From assembly GCA_004151065.3 (NCBI GenBank), contig NWUY0300002273.1, positions 9,912-25,659 on the forward strand: a stretch of DNA of 15,748 nucleotides, read 5' to 3'. The translations under genes were made by a program, and so were the position numbers. Under the pieces are notes generated by a model. That model saw nothing but the letters and a program-made list of their open reading frames with translations, ran no database searches and was not told where the DNA came from. Source of the stretch: Larix sibirica (Eukaryota; Streptophyta; Pinopsida; Pinales; Pinaceae). Below, piece after piece: positions 1-11,733 of this stretch (within the stretch, counting starts at the first letter, position 1; each line of letters starts with the position of its first letter).

Positions 1-1106
1 GCCTTGGCCTTGAGATGCGTACTAGGAATCCATACTAGCATATTTACATCATTTACATAATTTGATTTAATATATTCCAAGTCAAAACCAAGGCATGGCA
101 TGCTTTCCCATGCTTGGCACATGCACATGTACCTATATCAATCATTAATAAGAAATATGCATGCTATAACCATTCTTATGCAATGACCATAATATCCATA
201 TGAATTTCTAATACCACAAGGTAAGCACATATATTCATTTAATCAAATAAGTATTAAATCTCTATCCAATACTTATATGCATGCATATTTCTTTTCTTTC
301 ACAAGGCTGCCACAAGAAAGAATCCAGTTGATTACTTCTCTTGGCACAACCTCTATAGCTATCCCAGTCCACAACACTCTTCCCCCATAAGCTAACACAA
401 CACAAGGAATTGGATCCCTTACCTCAGGCTATCCCAATTCTCTTCCAATTCTCCAACACAGGATTGCTAGATAATGTTCATGCCGGGACCCCAAGGACCT
501 CATGAATCTCTTATAGAAAATTCATTCAAGCCACCTCTTCTCTACAGTCACCCACCCTTCAAGCTCATGCATTCCCTTCTTTGATGAACAGTCCCTTAGG
601 AAATCCATCATTCATTAAGTATTTCTTGCACAAGAAGAACACAACGTATAGGGTTTATGTGTCCTTGTAATATCCTTATTCCTAGGATTTCCAACTTACA
701 ATAGCCATCATTGGTTCATACCAAGTAGATTCACCATCCACCTATGTCATAAATATAAACAATATGTATTCTGAATCATACTTCTATCTATCAAACAATA
801 TTGGGAATCATTATTACATCAATTAAATCCCTAATAATAGCACGAGTTCCACACATAATACTTAGCTTTCATTGGTGTGAGCAATAGTCCATGTCTTAAT
901 TAGGGCTGACTTTCACTACCATATCCAAGACATTTTTTTATACAACTCTATTCTCCCGATAGAGAATTCTCATAGTCCATCCAATGTGACTACTTTTTCA
1001 TTTATTTCTTTGACTGGATTCACAACAACTCCTTAAATGATCTCAAAATTATGCATTAGCAATAATTCCATAATTTCAACTATTAACATATTATGCAATG
1101 AAATAT
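1..1106. other. Non-coding AT-rich stretch, no gene recognised
   Basis: I see no open reading frame of useful length, no RNA gene and no clear repeat boundary here. The plus strand carries far more C than G (one 60-base line, 541-600, has about 21 C against 8 G), the same bias as the repeat unit to the right, so this may be a continuation of the same repetitive element read from its minus strand. A minus-strand match to a 5' splice site lies near 415-425 (GAG then GTAAGG), but no exon can be defined around it. Nothing else can be supported. Confidence 0.5.
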
Positions 1107-1672
1107 GACACAACATGCATTCACATATTGCATTCAACACACATTCCCACATATATGTGTGCATAACCATAATATTTACACAATCTATTAATGCACACAC
1201 ACTCAATGCACCCTTGCATTGATTCATGATTACCAGATCAAGTTCATAAAATCGGTTATTTACTCATAACCATTACACACATATAATGTTATTGTATTCA
1301 TATGAATGCACTTTGAATTCCAAATAGTCATATAGGTATAAGGCTTCTTTCCTCTGCCCACCATATCATACCATCTTTAGTGGTATATCATTAAATCAAA
1401 TGCATTCAAACATCATATGCATAACAATTCATGATATTTAAATATGGATGAAGGGATTCTTACCCAATCCATTTTCCAACACTTATGAATTTAGTATAAA
1501 TAAATTCATTACTTGCATGGATTCCATCAACACCTTTGAGGATATCTAATTAGTTTGTATCTTGCAAAGGATTGCACAATCCTTTCACCAACCTCGTGAT
1601 CATAGATTTGTTGTCCTAGTCTCTTTTCACAAGGTTATAGGTCACATGCAACAACATCATCAACATCTTCAA
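1107..1672 (+). repeat. Diverged left arm of 5.3-kb direct repeat, copy A
   Basis: This segment aligns end to end with 6431-7006. Similarity is patchy: some blocks are nearly perfect, for example about 85 bp from 1391 to 1475 with about two mismatches, while others carry several substitutions and small indels. By eye overall identity is roughly four fifths. It contains a 12-bp perfect palindrome at 1148-1159 (CACATATATGTG), shortened to 10 bp in the partner. A 23-bp stretch at 1655-1677 is found exactly at 6252-6274, which suggests an older internal duplication of the same family. No coding potential is seen; a 64-codon minus-strand frame at 1033-1227 is not gene-like. Confidence 0.8.
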
Positions 1673-1700
1673 CCATGCTTCAACCATGTTTCAATCATCT
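1668..1700 (+). repeat. 11-bp minisatellite, three units, at the identity edge
   Basis: Units are ttcaaccatgc (1668-1678), ttcaaccatgt (1679-1689) and ttcaatcatct (1690-1700). The exact identity between copies A and B begins inside the first unit, at 1673. The partner array is at 7002-7034. Confidence 0.7.
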
Positions 1701-2560
1701 TTGGTCATACCATCATCATCAACCACGTTAATTATCATTAGTGGCACACTGCATATGTAAAACTATACTACTTTTACCAACATGCAATATCATATGTATG
1801 CACAAACATATTCGCATGCACTATGCATCCTCTTTTAATGATGGCTACTAATGCATATGTATTACAAGGATCTAATCCATTTCATTCCTTTCTTTCTTGA
1901 CAGTCATCTTCACCATTTGCTGCTATAACAACACTTGTATCCTTATGTAGATTCCTTTAACATTGTATCCATTTCTATTGTTGTCTTGAGATGTCATCAA
2001 CTGCCTTTGAATATGCAACAAACTTTTTTCTCAATTTTGAGCTTCTTGTGCATTTTTCTCACTTTGCCTTGAGTAATTCTAGCCAAGTCCAAATTAGCCA
2101 TTCCCGCTTTCCAATCCATAGAAACATTACCATATTCCCTTACCGTTTCTTTTCCTAAGACCATATTGCCCCAATATTAGATTTACCTGATCTTCCTAAC
2201 ATTTCATAGCGCTACAATGAGTTCCATTCCAACTCCATTTGGATTCTTTTTAAATTCCATATCATTTCTTATATGTAGTTTTATTTGGGATTCATTTAAG
2301 GATGGAACTCACTTTTAATTTCTATGAAACTCTTCGGCATAATTTTGAACCAAACAATATATTCACACACTGAAATGCCTTATTCTTCCAACTATTAGCT
2401 TTTATGTGAGTGGAATTTTTTCACATCTTCCATTTCTTTACAAATAAGTTGTTGACCCATATCTTGTAACTCCTTCAAGAATGCATACACTTATCCACAT
2501 GGATGATTCCATCTCTTGTATGAGCTGCATTTATCTTTACCTATTGGTTTGTTCTCTTTT

Positions 2561-2639
2561 CTTTACATGTTGATCTATTCCATGTTCATTACTTTCTAAT
2601 ATGTTCCATGTTCTTTACATGCTGATTTGTTCCATGTTG
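2561..2639 (+). repeat. 26-27-bp minisatellite, three units (copy A)
   Basis: Three imperfect units, 2561-2587, 2588-2613 and 2614-2639, each end in ttccatgtt. Units one and three also share tttacatg followed by tgat. The ATG at 2601 that opens the longest frame of the region lies inside the second unit, which argues that this frame is a by-product of the repeat. An identical array is at 7895-7973. Confidence 0.7.
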
Positions 2640-3146
2640 TTATTATCTATCATTGTTGCTTGGATGTACACCACAACTAAATACAATGGTCATGAATCCC
2701 TCTTATCTTCTATATCTACTAGTATGTTCAATACCCTTACTAATTATTCTATCATGGCATATAATATCCACTCCAATATGAAAGAGTTCCCTGGATCTGC
2801 GTTGCAATTTAGATTGCACATACCAATCACAATCAATACTTGGAATGAATTCTTATTCAAAACACTAACAACCATTATTGGTATCTTTTCTTCCTTCCTA
2901 ATTAGATTTGATTATCATTTCTAATTAACAATATTGCATATTACCAAGCACTCAACCATACTTTATTTAATCTTGCACCTTTCTAGTTGACCAACCATTT
3001 ACCTTGCTTGCTTTCTCAACTATGTATCCCCTTCCTTATGGGAGCATCACAACAGTGTTCATACCATTATTATGGATAATTTCACCTCTGGTGCACTCCT
3101 TTACCATCCTATCAATTTTTTCTCGAAGTTTAGGGTACTCTGGAAG

Positions 3147-3556
3147 TCACCCAAATTTAACATTGGCTTGTCCAATTTAGCTCAAAGGCTATATTTTGCT
3201 CACATTTTGAAATAACACGAAATATATTTAAAAAACAGGAACCTTCAAATCCTTCCATTATATTCTGCTTTGGATAGGATTTCTAATGACTATATCCATA
3301 CTCCATTATGAGCTTACAACTGAAAGTTACATCCCTCCAGAATTTGCAAATTCACCCAATTTTGCAATGTTCCTTGTCTATTTAAGCCCAAAGACTTTGT
3401 TTTGTGCACTTTTCTGAAATAAATAGAAACATATTTCAGAAATTAAAACTATTTGTTGTAATATCCATGCATTATATCTCCAATGGCTATACCTTGGATT
3501 AATTTTGGATTTTGAATTAAAAATTATAGTTTTCCAAAGTTAGCACTTTTTTCCCA
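3147..3556 (+). repeat. Degenerate ~205-bp tandem repeat (copy A)
   Basis: A block starting tcacccaa at 3147 is followed by a related block starting tcacccaa at 3352. They share a common order of motifs: a short core containing ttgtc, then ttta and caaag, then ttttg and cacttttctga-like sequence, then gaaat and atatttca-like ends. Identity is about two thirds by eye. A further weak match (ttcccaattct, about 3551) may be the start of a third unit. The copy B equivalent begins at 8481. Boundaries are approximate. Confidence 0.45.
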
Positions 3557-4658
3557 ATTCTACCCTATTTTTGTGGTTGCAAGGAATCTCATAGGTAAAA
3601 TTTGGAGACCTACAAAAGGAAATGTGGAAGGAATTGTGAAATTTTTTATATCAAGAGCTGATATCCCATATGATTGTGAGCAACCTAAAACTTTATGATC
3701 CCTAATCCGATGCTTTAGTGATTTTTTGTAAAATTATGGAATTGTCAATTTTTAACTTTTACTTCTTTCGTACTTCGTATTTTCAATATAAACTACTATC
3801 TCACAAATGGAGACAAAATGGAAAAACTTGTTCTAACCAAAGTTGTTCATCTTGATGAGTAGGTAAAATGTCTAGTTCAATTTTTTTTTGGTTTGGAAAT
3901 CTTGGATCACTTTTACCTCTTTGTAGTTTTCCAAAATCATAAGATTGCACTCCAAATAGTGGATTTTAGCCTTCTTCTACACCTCTACTCCAATCCTTTT
4001 GTAATTTGTCCAAAATCCACCTAGGTTAATTATGTGTGTGGTGCCATACAAATTTCGGCTACAATAGGGACATCATCAAGTATCTAGGTATTGGTCTTAA
4101 AAAACCATTATTTCCTTTTTTAAGGAAAACTGGAACAAAACATGCCCATGCCCCTCTCTCAGTCTTGTAGTCCTCTTCATTTCTCGAAATCCAACCAATT
4201 CAGAGTTATTTTGTTCTTGTTATAGCTAGAATAATTTTTTGGTTCTAGACTTCTTTTTTTAATACCTTTACGTAGTGTTGATGTGGCATGATGCTGACAT
4301 GGTAGGGTGTTGATATAGCACGACACATGGTTGCCTATGTGGAAGTGGGGTCCTATGTGCCATCACTAAGCATGGCCATGTAATCTGCGGCCTTTTCCAT
4401 TTCATTTTTCGTCATCACGAGTCTTCCACATCACCTTAAACTTACCACTCATTGGACTTAAGCGATCTTGGTCGACGAGAAAGCAATTTTCCAAAACCTC
4501 CCTTTGGAGACAAAATGCCACTAGACCTAACACGTGCAAAGTGGTTTATCATTTTGTGCTAGTAAGGAAAAATTAAAATTCAAGCATGTTGGTGACCTGA
4601 AATGAATATGGGCCATTTATTTCTCATGATCTACACTGTTAGATCAAATCAATGATCA

Positions 4659-4727
4659 CCTTTGAAAACCACTTACCGCCTTTTGAAACTACTTACCGGA
4701 TTTTGCAAACCACTTATCGGATTTCCC
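4659..4727 (+). repeat. 20-21-bp minisatellite, three and a half units (copy A)
   Basis: Units are cctttgaaaaccacttaccg (4659-4678), ccttttgaaactacttaccg (4679-4698), a 21-bp version at 4699-4719 ending cacttatcg, and a partial unit from 4720. The repeat makes the TTYRI-type peptide repeat in the 71-codon frame at 4652-4867, so that frame is explained by the minisatellite and not by a gene. Just upstream, TGATCT (4628-4633) and AGATCA (4642 onwards) form a small inverted repeat. An identical array begins at 9993. Confidence 0.8.
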
Positions 4728-5289
4728 AAAAAATACCATTTGACTATTCCATCCATGGTCCCTACCAAACAAATGGAATCTTCTCATTCATTTTGAGAAC
4801 AAGGTTCCAAATGATCCATTGGGAAACTTTCCTCTCAAAAATTTTCTACACCATAGATCATGGATGATCTACAACTATTGGATATTTTAGAGGTGCAACT
4901 CGTGGAGTCCGCCATTGGATACATTATTTTTTCTATGGAAGAAGCCACACCTGAGCTAGGGATATTAGTCCAAAAGGGGTTGATGTCTCCCGAGTCCTCT
5001 ACTCATCTAGTTACTCATCCTACACAACACAGGGAATAACCAAAACTCAGACATATATACAGTTCCAAAGCCATTTACCTTTGTTCCAAACCCCACTAGT
5101 AATATCTATTTTTAAAACCCATCTATAACCATCCCAACTCACTAAGACTCGTCCCCCATCAACCTACACAATAGAATTAATGTGACAGTGCTCCAACATA
5201 GGTCAACCAAGGAGTATTCATGTTGGATTCCAGGGGCTTTAGTTGTAGGACATGTTTTCTCAGGCACAATATTAAATGGGTGATCCCTA

Positions 5290-5305
5290 GAATGAATGAA
5301 TGAAT
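5290..5305 (+). repeat. GAAT microsatellite, four units (copy A)
   Basis: Four perfect GAAT units. The same run is at 10624-10639 in copy B. Confidence 0.9.
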
Positions 5306-5735
5306 CCCAAGATGAATGAAATCTAGGCTTAATTCTCACATTATATATGCATGGTTATAACTTTCCATGTGGCACTCAAGAGGAACCTACATTTCCCCTC
5401 TTAATCCCCACTTAGGATGATTAATAAGATTAAGGATAATAAATCTACTCTCATAACATGGCTTTAGGAAAATTAAGATAAAATACTTATATAAGGTTTT
5501 CAAGCAAGGGTTAAAAAATTGGATTAATAAGTCACTAGAGTCATCTCTCCCTTAGAACCCCTTTCTCACTTCCCCCACTTGTGGAATCTTATCCTCCCAT
5601 ATTTTCTTCGTCCTTCTTCATCTGCAACCATTAGGGATTTTTATGCTAATATCATTGTACATCATTACAATACATTTGGTCGTCCTAGACCTGTATGTCC
5701 AACTTCTATCCATTTCATGGTTACATACATCATTA

Positions 5736-5764
5736 CATTTCGGGGTCAAAAATAGGGCACTACA
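5736..5764 (-). mobile_element. LTR-like 5' terminus of a retrotransposon (copy A)
   Basis: Read on the minus strand from 5764, the sequence begins TGTAGTGCCCTATTTTTGAC and continues with CCCG. Many plant LTR retrotransposons start with TG, then an RNACCC-like block, then TTTTGACCCC, so this looks like the 5' end of an LTR running towards lower coordinates. A minus-strand TATA-like motif (TATATAA, 5493-5487) lies about 270 bp inside, a reasonable place for a promoter between U3 and R. I could not locate the other LTR end, a primer-binding site or a second LTR, and no gag or pol coding is present. The element may be a fragment or a non-autonomous type. Confidence 0.4.
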
Positions 5765-6429
5765 TATCTAGTCTTCATATGGACTTATATTCATCTCTAT
5801 ATCCAAAAAAATTCTACCTGCAATATAAAATTTTTAGCCAACCAAAGAAACTGTGAGTATCCATGCATAGATTCCTTTCATTGCAACATTTACAAAAACT
5901 TATGAAGTGATCTAAGAACTATAACACATAAGTAATTCAATTCCTTACAGTTGTCAATATCTCAAATGCAGTGAAATACATTCATTGTATATGCATTCAC
6001 TAGCAACATAATAATCATTACATAATGCATTCAAATTATCTATGCAGTCAACAAACGTGTCAATACTCATGGTCACACAATAACACTTTTGACCTATTCA
6101 TATTTTAGAATTTCTTATTAGTTAATTTTATCTTGTCTTGTGGGGTGATTAAAATTATTTTTACCTTTACTCATAAAATCCCTTCATCGATCCGTTGACA
6201 AGCATCCTCTTGTCGTTATCATTTTCATGAGGTTTTCTATCAAGTGAACTGCATCATCAACATCTTCAACCATGTCCTCAACCATCCCTGGTTATACCAC
6301 AAGTTGGCCACCTCATATATTATCATGCTATACTCATTGCATATAACAATAAACCACTCTTAGTTATGTATTCTAATATAATGTTCCTCTATATGTTTGT
6401 TAGTGCAAATGTATTCTAACTATGTTCCT

Positions 6430-6430
6430 N
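6430..6430. other. Single N: probable assembly join
   Basis: This is the only ambiguous base in the window. It lies directly after the last base of copy A that matches copy B (6429/11763). Single-N joins are commonly left by scaffolding or gap-closing software where contig ends were abutted. Its position makes the surrounding duplication suspect. Confidence 0.85.
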
Positions 6431-7006
6431 ATGGCACAACATGAATTCACATAATGCATTCAACACACATGCCCACATATGTGTGTGTAACCACACGATT
6501 TACACAACCTACTAATGCACACACACTCAATGTACCCTTCCATTGATTTGTGATTACCATATTAGGTTCACAAAATCTAATTGACTTGGTTATTTACTCA
6601 TAACCAACACACATGGAATGCTATTAATTTCACATGAATTCCTTCTAGATTCCAAATAGTCATATAGCTATAAGGTTTATTGCCTCTACCACACCATACC
6701 ACAACATCCTCTGTGGAATAACATTAAATCAAATGCATTCAAACATCATATGCATACCAATTCATGATATTTAAATATGTATGAAGGGATTCTTACCCAA
6801 TCCATTTTTCTAGTCCTTATGCAAATAACATAAATAAATTCATTACCTACATGGATTCCATCAACACCTTTGAGGTTACATATTCAATTAGTCTTTTGCA
6901 AAGGATTGCACAATCCTTTCACCAACCTCTTGATCGTAGATTTATTGCTCTAGTATTTTTCCACATGGTTACATGTCATATGCAACAACATCATCCACAT
7001 CTTTAG
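6431..7006 (+). repeat. Diverged left arm of 5.3-kb direct repeat, copy B
   Basis: Homologous to 1107-1672 with many substitutions and small indels; the homology is visible from the first bases after the N. The palindrome at 6473-6482 (CACATATGTG) is a shortened form of the one in copy A. Because this arm differs from copy A while the following 4757 bp do not, the two copies cannot simply be one contig end read twice. They are two related loci, two haplotypes, or a duplication later homogenised over most of its length. No gene is seen. Confidence 0.8.
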
Positions 7007-7894
7007 CCATGCTTCAACCATGTTTCAATCATCTTTGGTCATACCATCATCATCAACCACGTTAATTATCATTAGTGGCACACTGCATATGTAAAACTAT
7101 ACTACTTTTACCAACATGCAATATCATATGTATGCACAAACATATTCGCATGCACTATGCATCCTCTTTTAATGATGGCTACTAATGCATATGTATTACA
7201 AGGATCTAATCCATTTCATTCCTTTCTTTCTTGACAGTCATCTTCACCATTTGCTGCTATAACAACACTTGTATCCTTATGTAGATTCCTTTAACATTGT
7301 ATCCATTTCTATTGTTGTCTTGAGATGTCATCAACTGCCTTTGAATATGCAACAAACTTTTTTCTCAATTTTGAGCTTCTTGTGCATTTTTCTCACTTTG
7401 CCTTGAGTAATTCTAGCCAAGTCCAAATTAGCCATTCCCGCTTTCCAATCCATAGAAACATTACCATATTCCCTTACCGTTTCTTTTCCTAAGACCATAT
7501 TGCCCCAATATTAGATTTACCTGATCTTCCTAACATTTCATAGCGCTACAATGAGTTCCATTCCAACTCCATTTGGATTCTTTTTAAATTCCATATCATT
7601 TCTTATATGTAGTTTTATTTGGGATTCATTTAAGGATGGAACTCACTTTTAATTTCTATGAAACTCTTCGGCATAATTTTGAACCAAACAATATATTCAC
7701 ACACTGAAATGCCTTATTCTTCCAACTATTAGCTTTTATGTGAGTGGAATTTTTTCACATCTTCCATTTCTTTACAAATAAGTTGTTGACCCATATCTTG
7801 TAACTCCTTCAAGAATGCATACACTTATCCACATGGATGATTCCATCTCTTGTATGAGCTGCATTTATCTTTACCTATTGGTTTGTTCTCTTTT

Positions 7895-7973
7895 CTTTAC
7901 ATGTTGATCTATTCCATGTTCATTACTTTCTAATATGTTCCATGTTCTTTACATGCTGATTTGTTCCATGTTG
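7895..7973 (+). repeat. 26-27-bp minisatellite, three units (copy B)
   Basis: Identical to the array at 2561-2639. The 107-codon frame at 7935-8258 opens inside it. Confidence 0.7.
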
Positions 7974-9992
7974 TTATTATCTATCATTGTTGCTTGGATG
8001 TACACCACAACTAAATACAATGGTCATGAATCCCTCTTATCTTCTATATCTACTAGTATGTTCAATACCCTTACTAATTATTCTATCATGGCATATAATA
8101 TCCACTCCAATATGAAAGAGTTCCCTGGATCTGCGTTGCAATTTAGATTGCACATACCAATCACAATCAATACTTGGAATGAATTCTTATTCAAAACACT
8201 AACAACCATTATTGGTATCTTTTCTTCCTTCCTAATTAGATTTGATTATCATTTCTAATTAACAATATTGCATATTACCAAGCACTCAACCATACTTTAT
8301 TTAATCTTGCACCTTTCTAGTTGACCAACCATTTACCTTGCTTGCTTTCTCAACTATGTATCCCCTTCCTTATGGGAGCATCACAACAGTGTTCATACCA
8401 TTATTATGGATAATTTCACCTCTGGTGCACTCCTTTACCATCCTATCAATTTTTTCTCGAAGTTTAGGGTACTCTGGAAGTCACCCAAATTTAACATTGG
8501 CTTGTCCAATTTAGCTCAAAGGCTATATTTTGCTCACATTTTGAAATAACACGAAATATATTTAAAAAACAGGAACCTTCAAATCCTTCCATTATATTCT
8601 GCTTTGGATAGGATTTCTAATGACTATATCCATACTCCATTATGAGCTTACAACTGAAAGTTACATCCCTCCAGAATTTGCAAATTCACCCAATTTTGCA
8701 ATGTTCCTTGTCTATTTAAGCCCAAAGACTTTGTTTTGTGCACTTTTCTGAAATAAATAGAAACATATTTCAGAAATTAAAACTATTTGTTGTAATATCC
8801 ATGCATTATATCTCCAATGGCTATACCTTGGATTAATTTTGGATTTTGAATTAAAAATTATAGTTTTCCAAAGTTAGCACTTTTTTCCCAATTCTACCCT
8901 ATTTTTGTGGTTGCAAGGAATCTCATAGGTAAAATTTGGAGACCTACAAAAGGAAATGTGGAAGGAATTGTGAAATTTTTTATATCAAGAGCTGATATCC
9001 CATATGATTGTGAGCAACCTAAAACTTTATGATCCCTAATCCGATGCTTTAGTGATTTTTTGTAAAATTATGGAATTGTCAATTTTTAACTTTTACTTCT
9101 TTCGTACTTCGTATTTTCAATATAAACTACTATCTCACAAATGGAGACAAAATGGAAAAACTTGTTCTAACCAAAGTTGTTCATCTTGATGAGTAGGTAA
9201 AATGTCTAGTTCAATTTTTTTTTGGTTTGGAAATCTTGGATCACTTTTACCTCTTTGTAGTTTTCCAAAATCATAAGATTGCACTCCAAATAGTGGATTT
9301 TAGCCTTCTTCTACACCTCTACTCCAATCCTTTTGTAATTTGTCCAAAATCCACCTAGGTTAATTATGTGTGTGGTGCCATACAAATTTCGGCTACAATA
9401 GGGACATCATCAAGTATCTAGGTATTGGTCTTAAAAAACCATTATTTCCTTTTTTAAGGAAAACTGGAACAAAACATGCCCATGCCCCTCTCTCAGTCTT
9501 GTAGTCCTCTTCATTTCTCGAAATCCAACCAATTCAGAGTTATTTTGTTCTTGTTATAGCTAGAATAATTTTTTGGTTCTAGACTTCTTTTTTTAATACC
9601 TTTACGTAGTGTTGATGTGGCATGATGCTGACATGGTAGGGTGTTGATATAGCACGACACATGGTTGCCTATGTGGAAGTGGGGTCCTATGTGCCATCAC
9701 TAAGCATGGCCATGTAATCTGCGGCCTTTTCCATTTCATTTTTCGTCATCACGAGTCTTCCACATCACCTTAAACTTACCACTCATTGGACTTAAGCGAT
9801 CTTGGTCGACGAGAAAGCAATTTTCCAAAACCTCCCTTTGGAGACAAAATGCCACTAGACCTAACACGTGCAAAGTGGTTTATCATTTTGTGCTAGTAAG
9901 GAAAAATTAAAATTCAAGCATGTTGGTGACCTGAAATGAATATGGGCCATTTATTTCTCATGATCTACACTGTTAGATCAAATCAATGATCA

Positions 9993-10061
9993 CCTTTGAA
10001 AACCACTTACCGCCTTTTGAAACTACTTACCGGATTTTGCAAACCACTTATCGGATTTCCC
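9993..10061 (+). repeat. 20-21-bp minisatellite, three and a half units (copy B)
   Basis: Identical to the array at 4659-4727, with the same units ending cacttaccg or cacttatcg. Confidence 0.8.
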
Positions 10062-11069
10062 AAAAAATACCATTTGACTATTCCATCCATGGTCCCTACC
10101 AAACAAATGGAATCTTCTCATTCATTTTGAGAACAAGGTTCCAAATGATCCATTGGGAAACTTTCCTCTCAAAAATTTTCTACACCATAGATCATGGATG
10201 ATCTACAACTATTGGATATTTTAGAGGTGCAACTCGTGGAGTCCGCCATTGGATACATTATTTTTTCTATGGAAGAAGCCACACCTGAGCTAGGGATATT
10301 AGTCCAAAAGGGGTTGATGTCTCCCGAGTCCTCTACTCATCTAGTTACTCATCCTACACAACACAGGGAATAACCAAAACTCAGACATATATACAGTTCC
10401 AAAGCCATTTACCTTTGTTCCAAACCCCACTAGTAATATCTATTTTTAAAACCCATCTATAACCATCCCAACTCACTAAGACTCGTCCCCCATCAACCTA
10501 CACAATAGAATTAATGTGACAGTGCTCCAACATAGGTCAACCAAGGAGTATTCATGTTGGATTCCAGGGGCTTTAGTTGTAGGACATGTTTTCTCAGGCA
10601 CAATATTAAATGGGTGATCCCTAGAATGAATGAATGAATCCCAAGATGAATGAAATCTAGGCTTAATTCTCACATTATATATGCATGGTTATAACTTTCC
10701 ATGTGGCACTCAAGAGGAACCTACATTTCCCCTCTTAATCCCCACTTAGGATGATTAATAAGATTAAGGATAATAAATCTACTCTCATAACATGGCTTTA
10801 GGAAAATTAAGATAAAATACTTATATAAGGTTTTCAAGCAAGGGTTAAAAAATTGGATTAATAAGTCACTAGAGTCATCTCTCCCTTAGAACCCCTTTCT
10901 CACTTCCCCCACTTGTGGAATCTTATCCTCCCATATTTTCTTCGTCCTTCTTCATCTGCAACCATTAGGGATTTTTATGCTAATATCATTGTACATCATT
11001 ACAATACATTTGGTCGTCCTAGACCTGTATGTCCAACTTCTATCCATTTCATGGTTACATACATCATTA

Positions 11070-11098
11070 CATTTCGGGGTCAAAAATAGGGCACTACA
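11070..11098 (-). mobile_element. LTR-like 5' terminus of a retrotransposon (copy B)
   Basis: Exact duplicate of the minus-strand terminus at 5736-5764, with the TATA-like motif at 10827-10821. The same reservations apply: only this end is recognisable. Confidence 0.4.
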
Positions 11099-11733
11099 TA
11101 TCTAGTCTTCATATGGACTTATATTCATCTCTATATCCAAAAAAATTCTACCTGCAATATAAAATTTTTAGCCAACCAAAGAAACTGTGAGTATCCATGC
11201 ATAGATTCCTTTCATTGCAACATTTACAAAAACTTATGAAGTGATCTAAGAACTATAACACATAAGTAATTCAATTCCTTACAGTTGTCAATATCTCAAA
11301 TGCAGTGAAATACATTCATTGTATATGCATTCACTAGCAACATAATAATCATTACATAATGCATTCAAATTATCTATGCAGTCAACAAACGTGTCAATAC
11401 TCATGGTCACACAATAACACTTTTGACCTATTCATATTTTAGAATTTCTTATTAGTTAATTTTATCTTGTCTTGTGGGGTGATTAAAATTATTTTTACCT
11501 TTACTCATAAAATCCCTTCATCGATCCGTTGACAAGCATCCTCTTGTCGTTATCATTTTCATGAGGTTTTCTATCAAGTGAACTGCATCATCAACATCTT
11601 CAACCATGTCCTCAACCATCCCTGGTTATACCACAAGTTGGCCACCTCATATATTATCATGCTATACTCATTGCATATAACAATAAACCACTCTTAGTTA
11701 TGTATTCTAATATAATGTTCCTCTATATGTTTG

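Larger units (their letters stand above)
1673..6429 (+). repeat. 4757-bp direct repeat, copy A (identical block)
   Basis: Every stretch I compared matches 7007-11763 at a constant offset of 5334 bases, with equal homopolymer lengths (for example nine T at 3881-3889). I found no mismatch or indel. The left edge lies in an 11-bp minisatellite; the right edge is followed at once by the N at 6430. Within it: minisatellites at 2561-2639 and 4659-4727, a degenerate ~205-bp repeat from 3147, a GAAT microsatellite at 5290-5305, and an LTR-like terminus at 5736-5764 on the minus strand. No gene is recognised. The T- and C-rich plus strand yields short hydrophobic frames (107 codons at 2601, 71 at 4652), but none has a domain or coding signature. 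It is either a recent tandem duplication or a duplicate made by assembly. Confidence 0.95.

Noticed and set aside
1033-1227. 64-codon minus-strand frame
   Set aside because: Met- and Cys-rich composition reflects tgcat-type words in the DNA, and the partner arm at 6431 does not preserve it clearly.
2601-2924. 107-codon plus-strand frame (and its twin at 7935-8258) as a membrane protein
   Set aside because: The ATG lies inside a minisatellite, the hydrophobic start follows from T-rich sense-strand composition, and no domain is recognisable. Identity of the two copies is explained by the identical repeat block and is not evidence of selection.
4111-4128. TTTCCTT/AAGGAAA hairpin with a T loop as a terminator
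   Set aside because: There is no upstream gene, and such AT-rich hairpins recur by chance in this composition (another is at 12411-12426).
4652-4867. 71-codon frame (and 9986-10201) as a small repeat protein
   Set aside because: The peptide repeat is produced by a 20-21-bp minisatellite; there is no coding signature beyond it.
5142-5339. 65-codon minus-strand frame (and 10476-10673)
   Set aside because: No domain, signal peptide or neighbour supports it, and it overlaps a GAAT microsatellite.
6431-6500. The N as a simple sequencing ambiguity at one base
   Set aside because: The sequences on its two sides are unrelated to the continuation seen after 11763 in copy B, so it marks a junction and not just an unread base.
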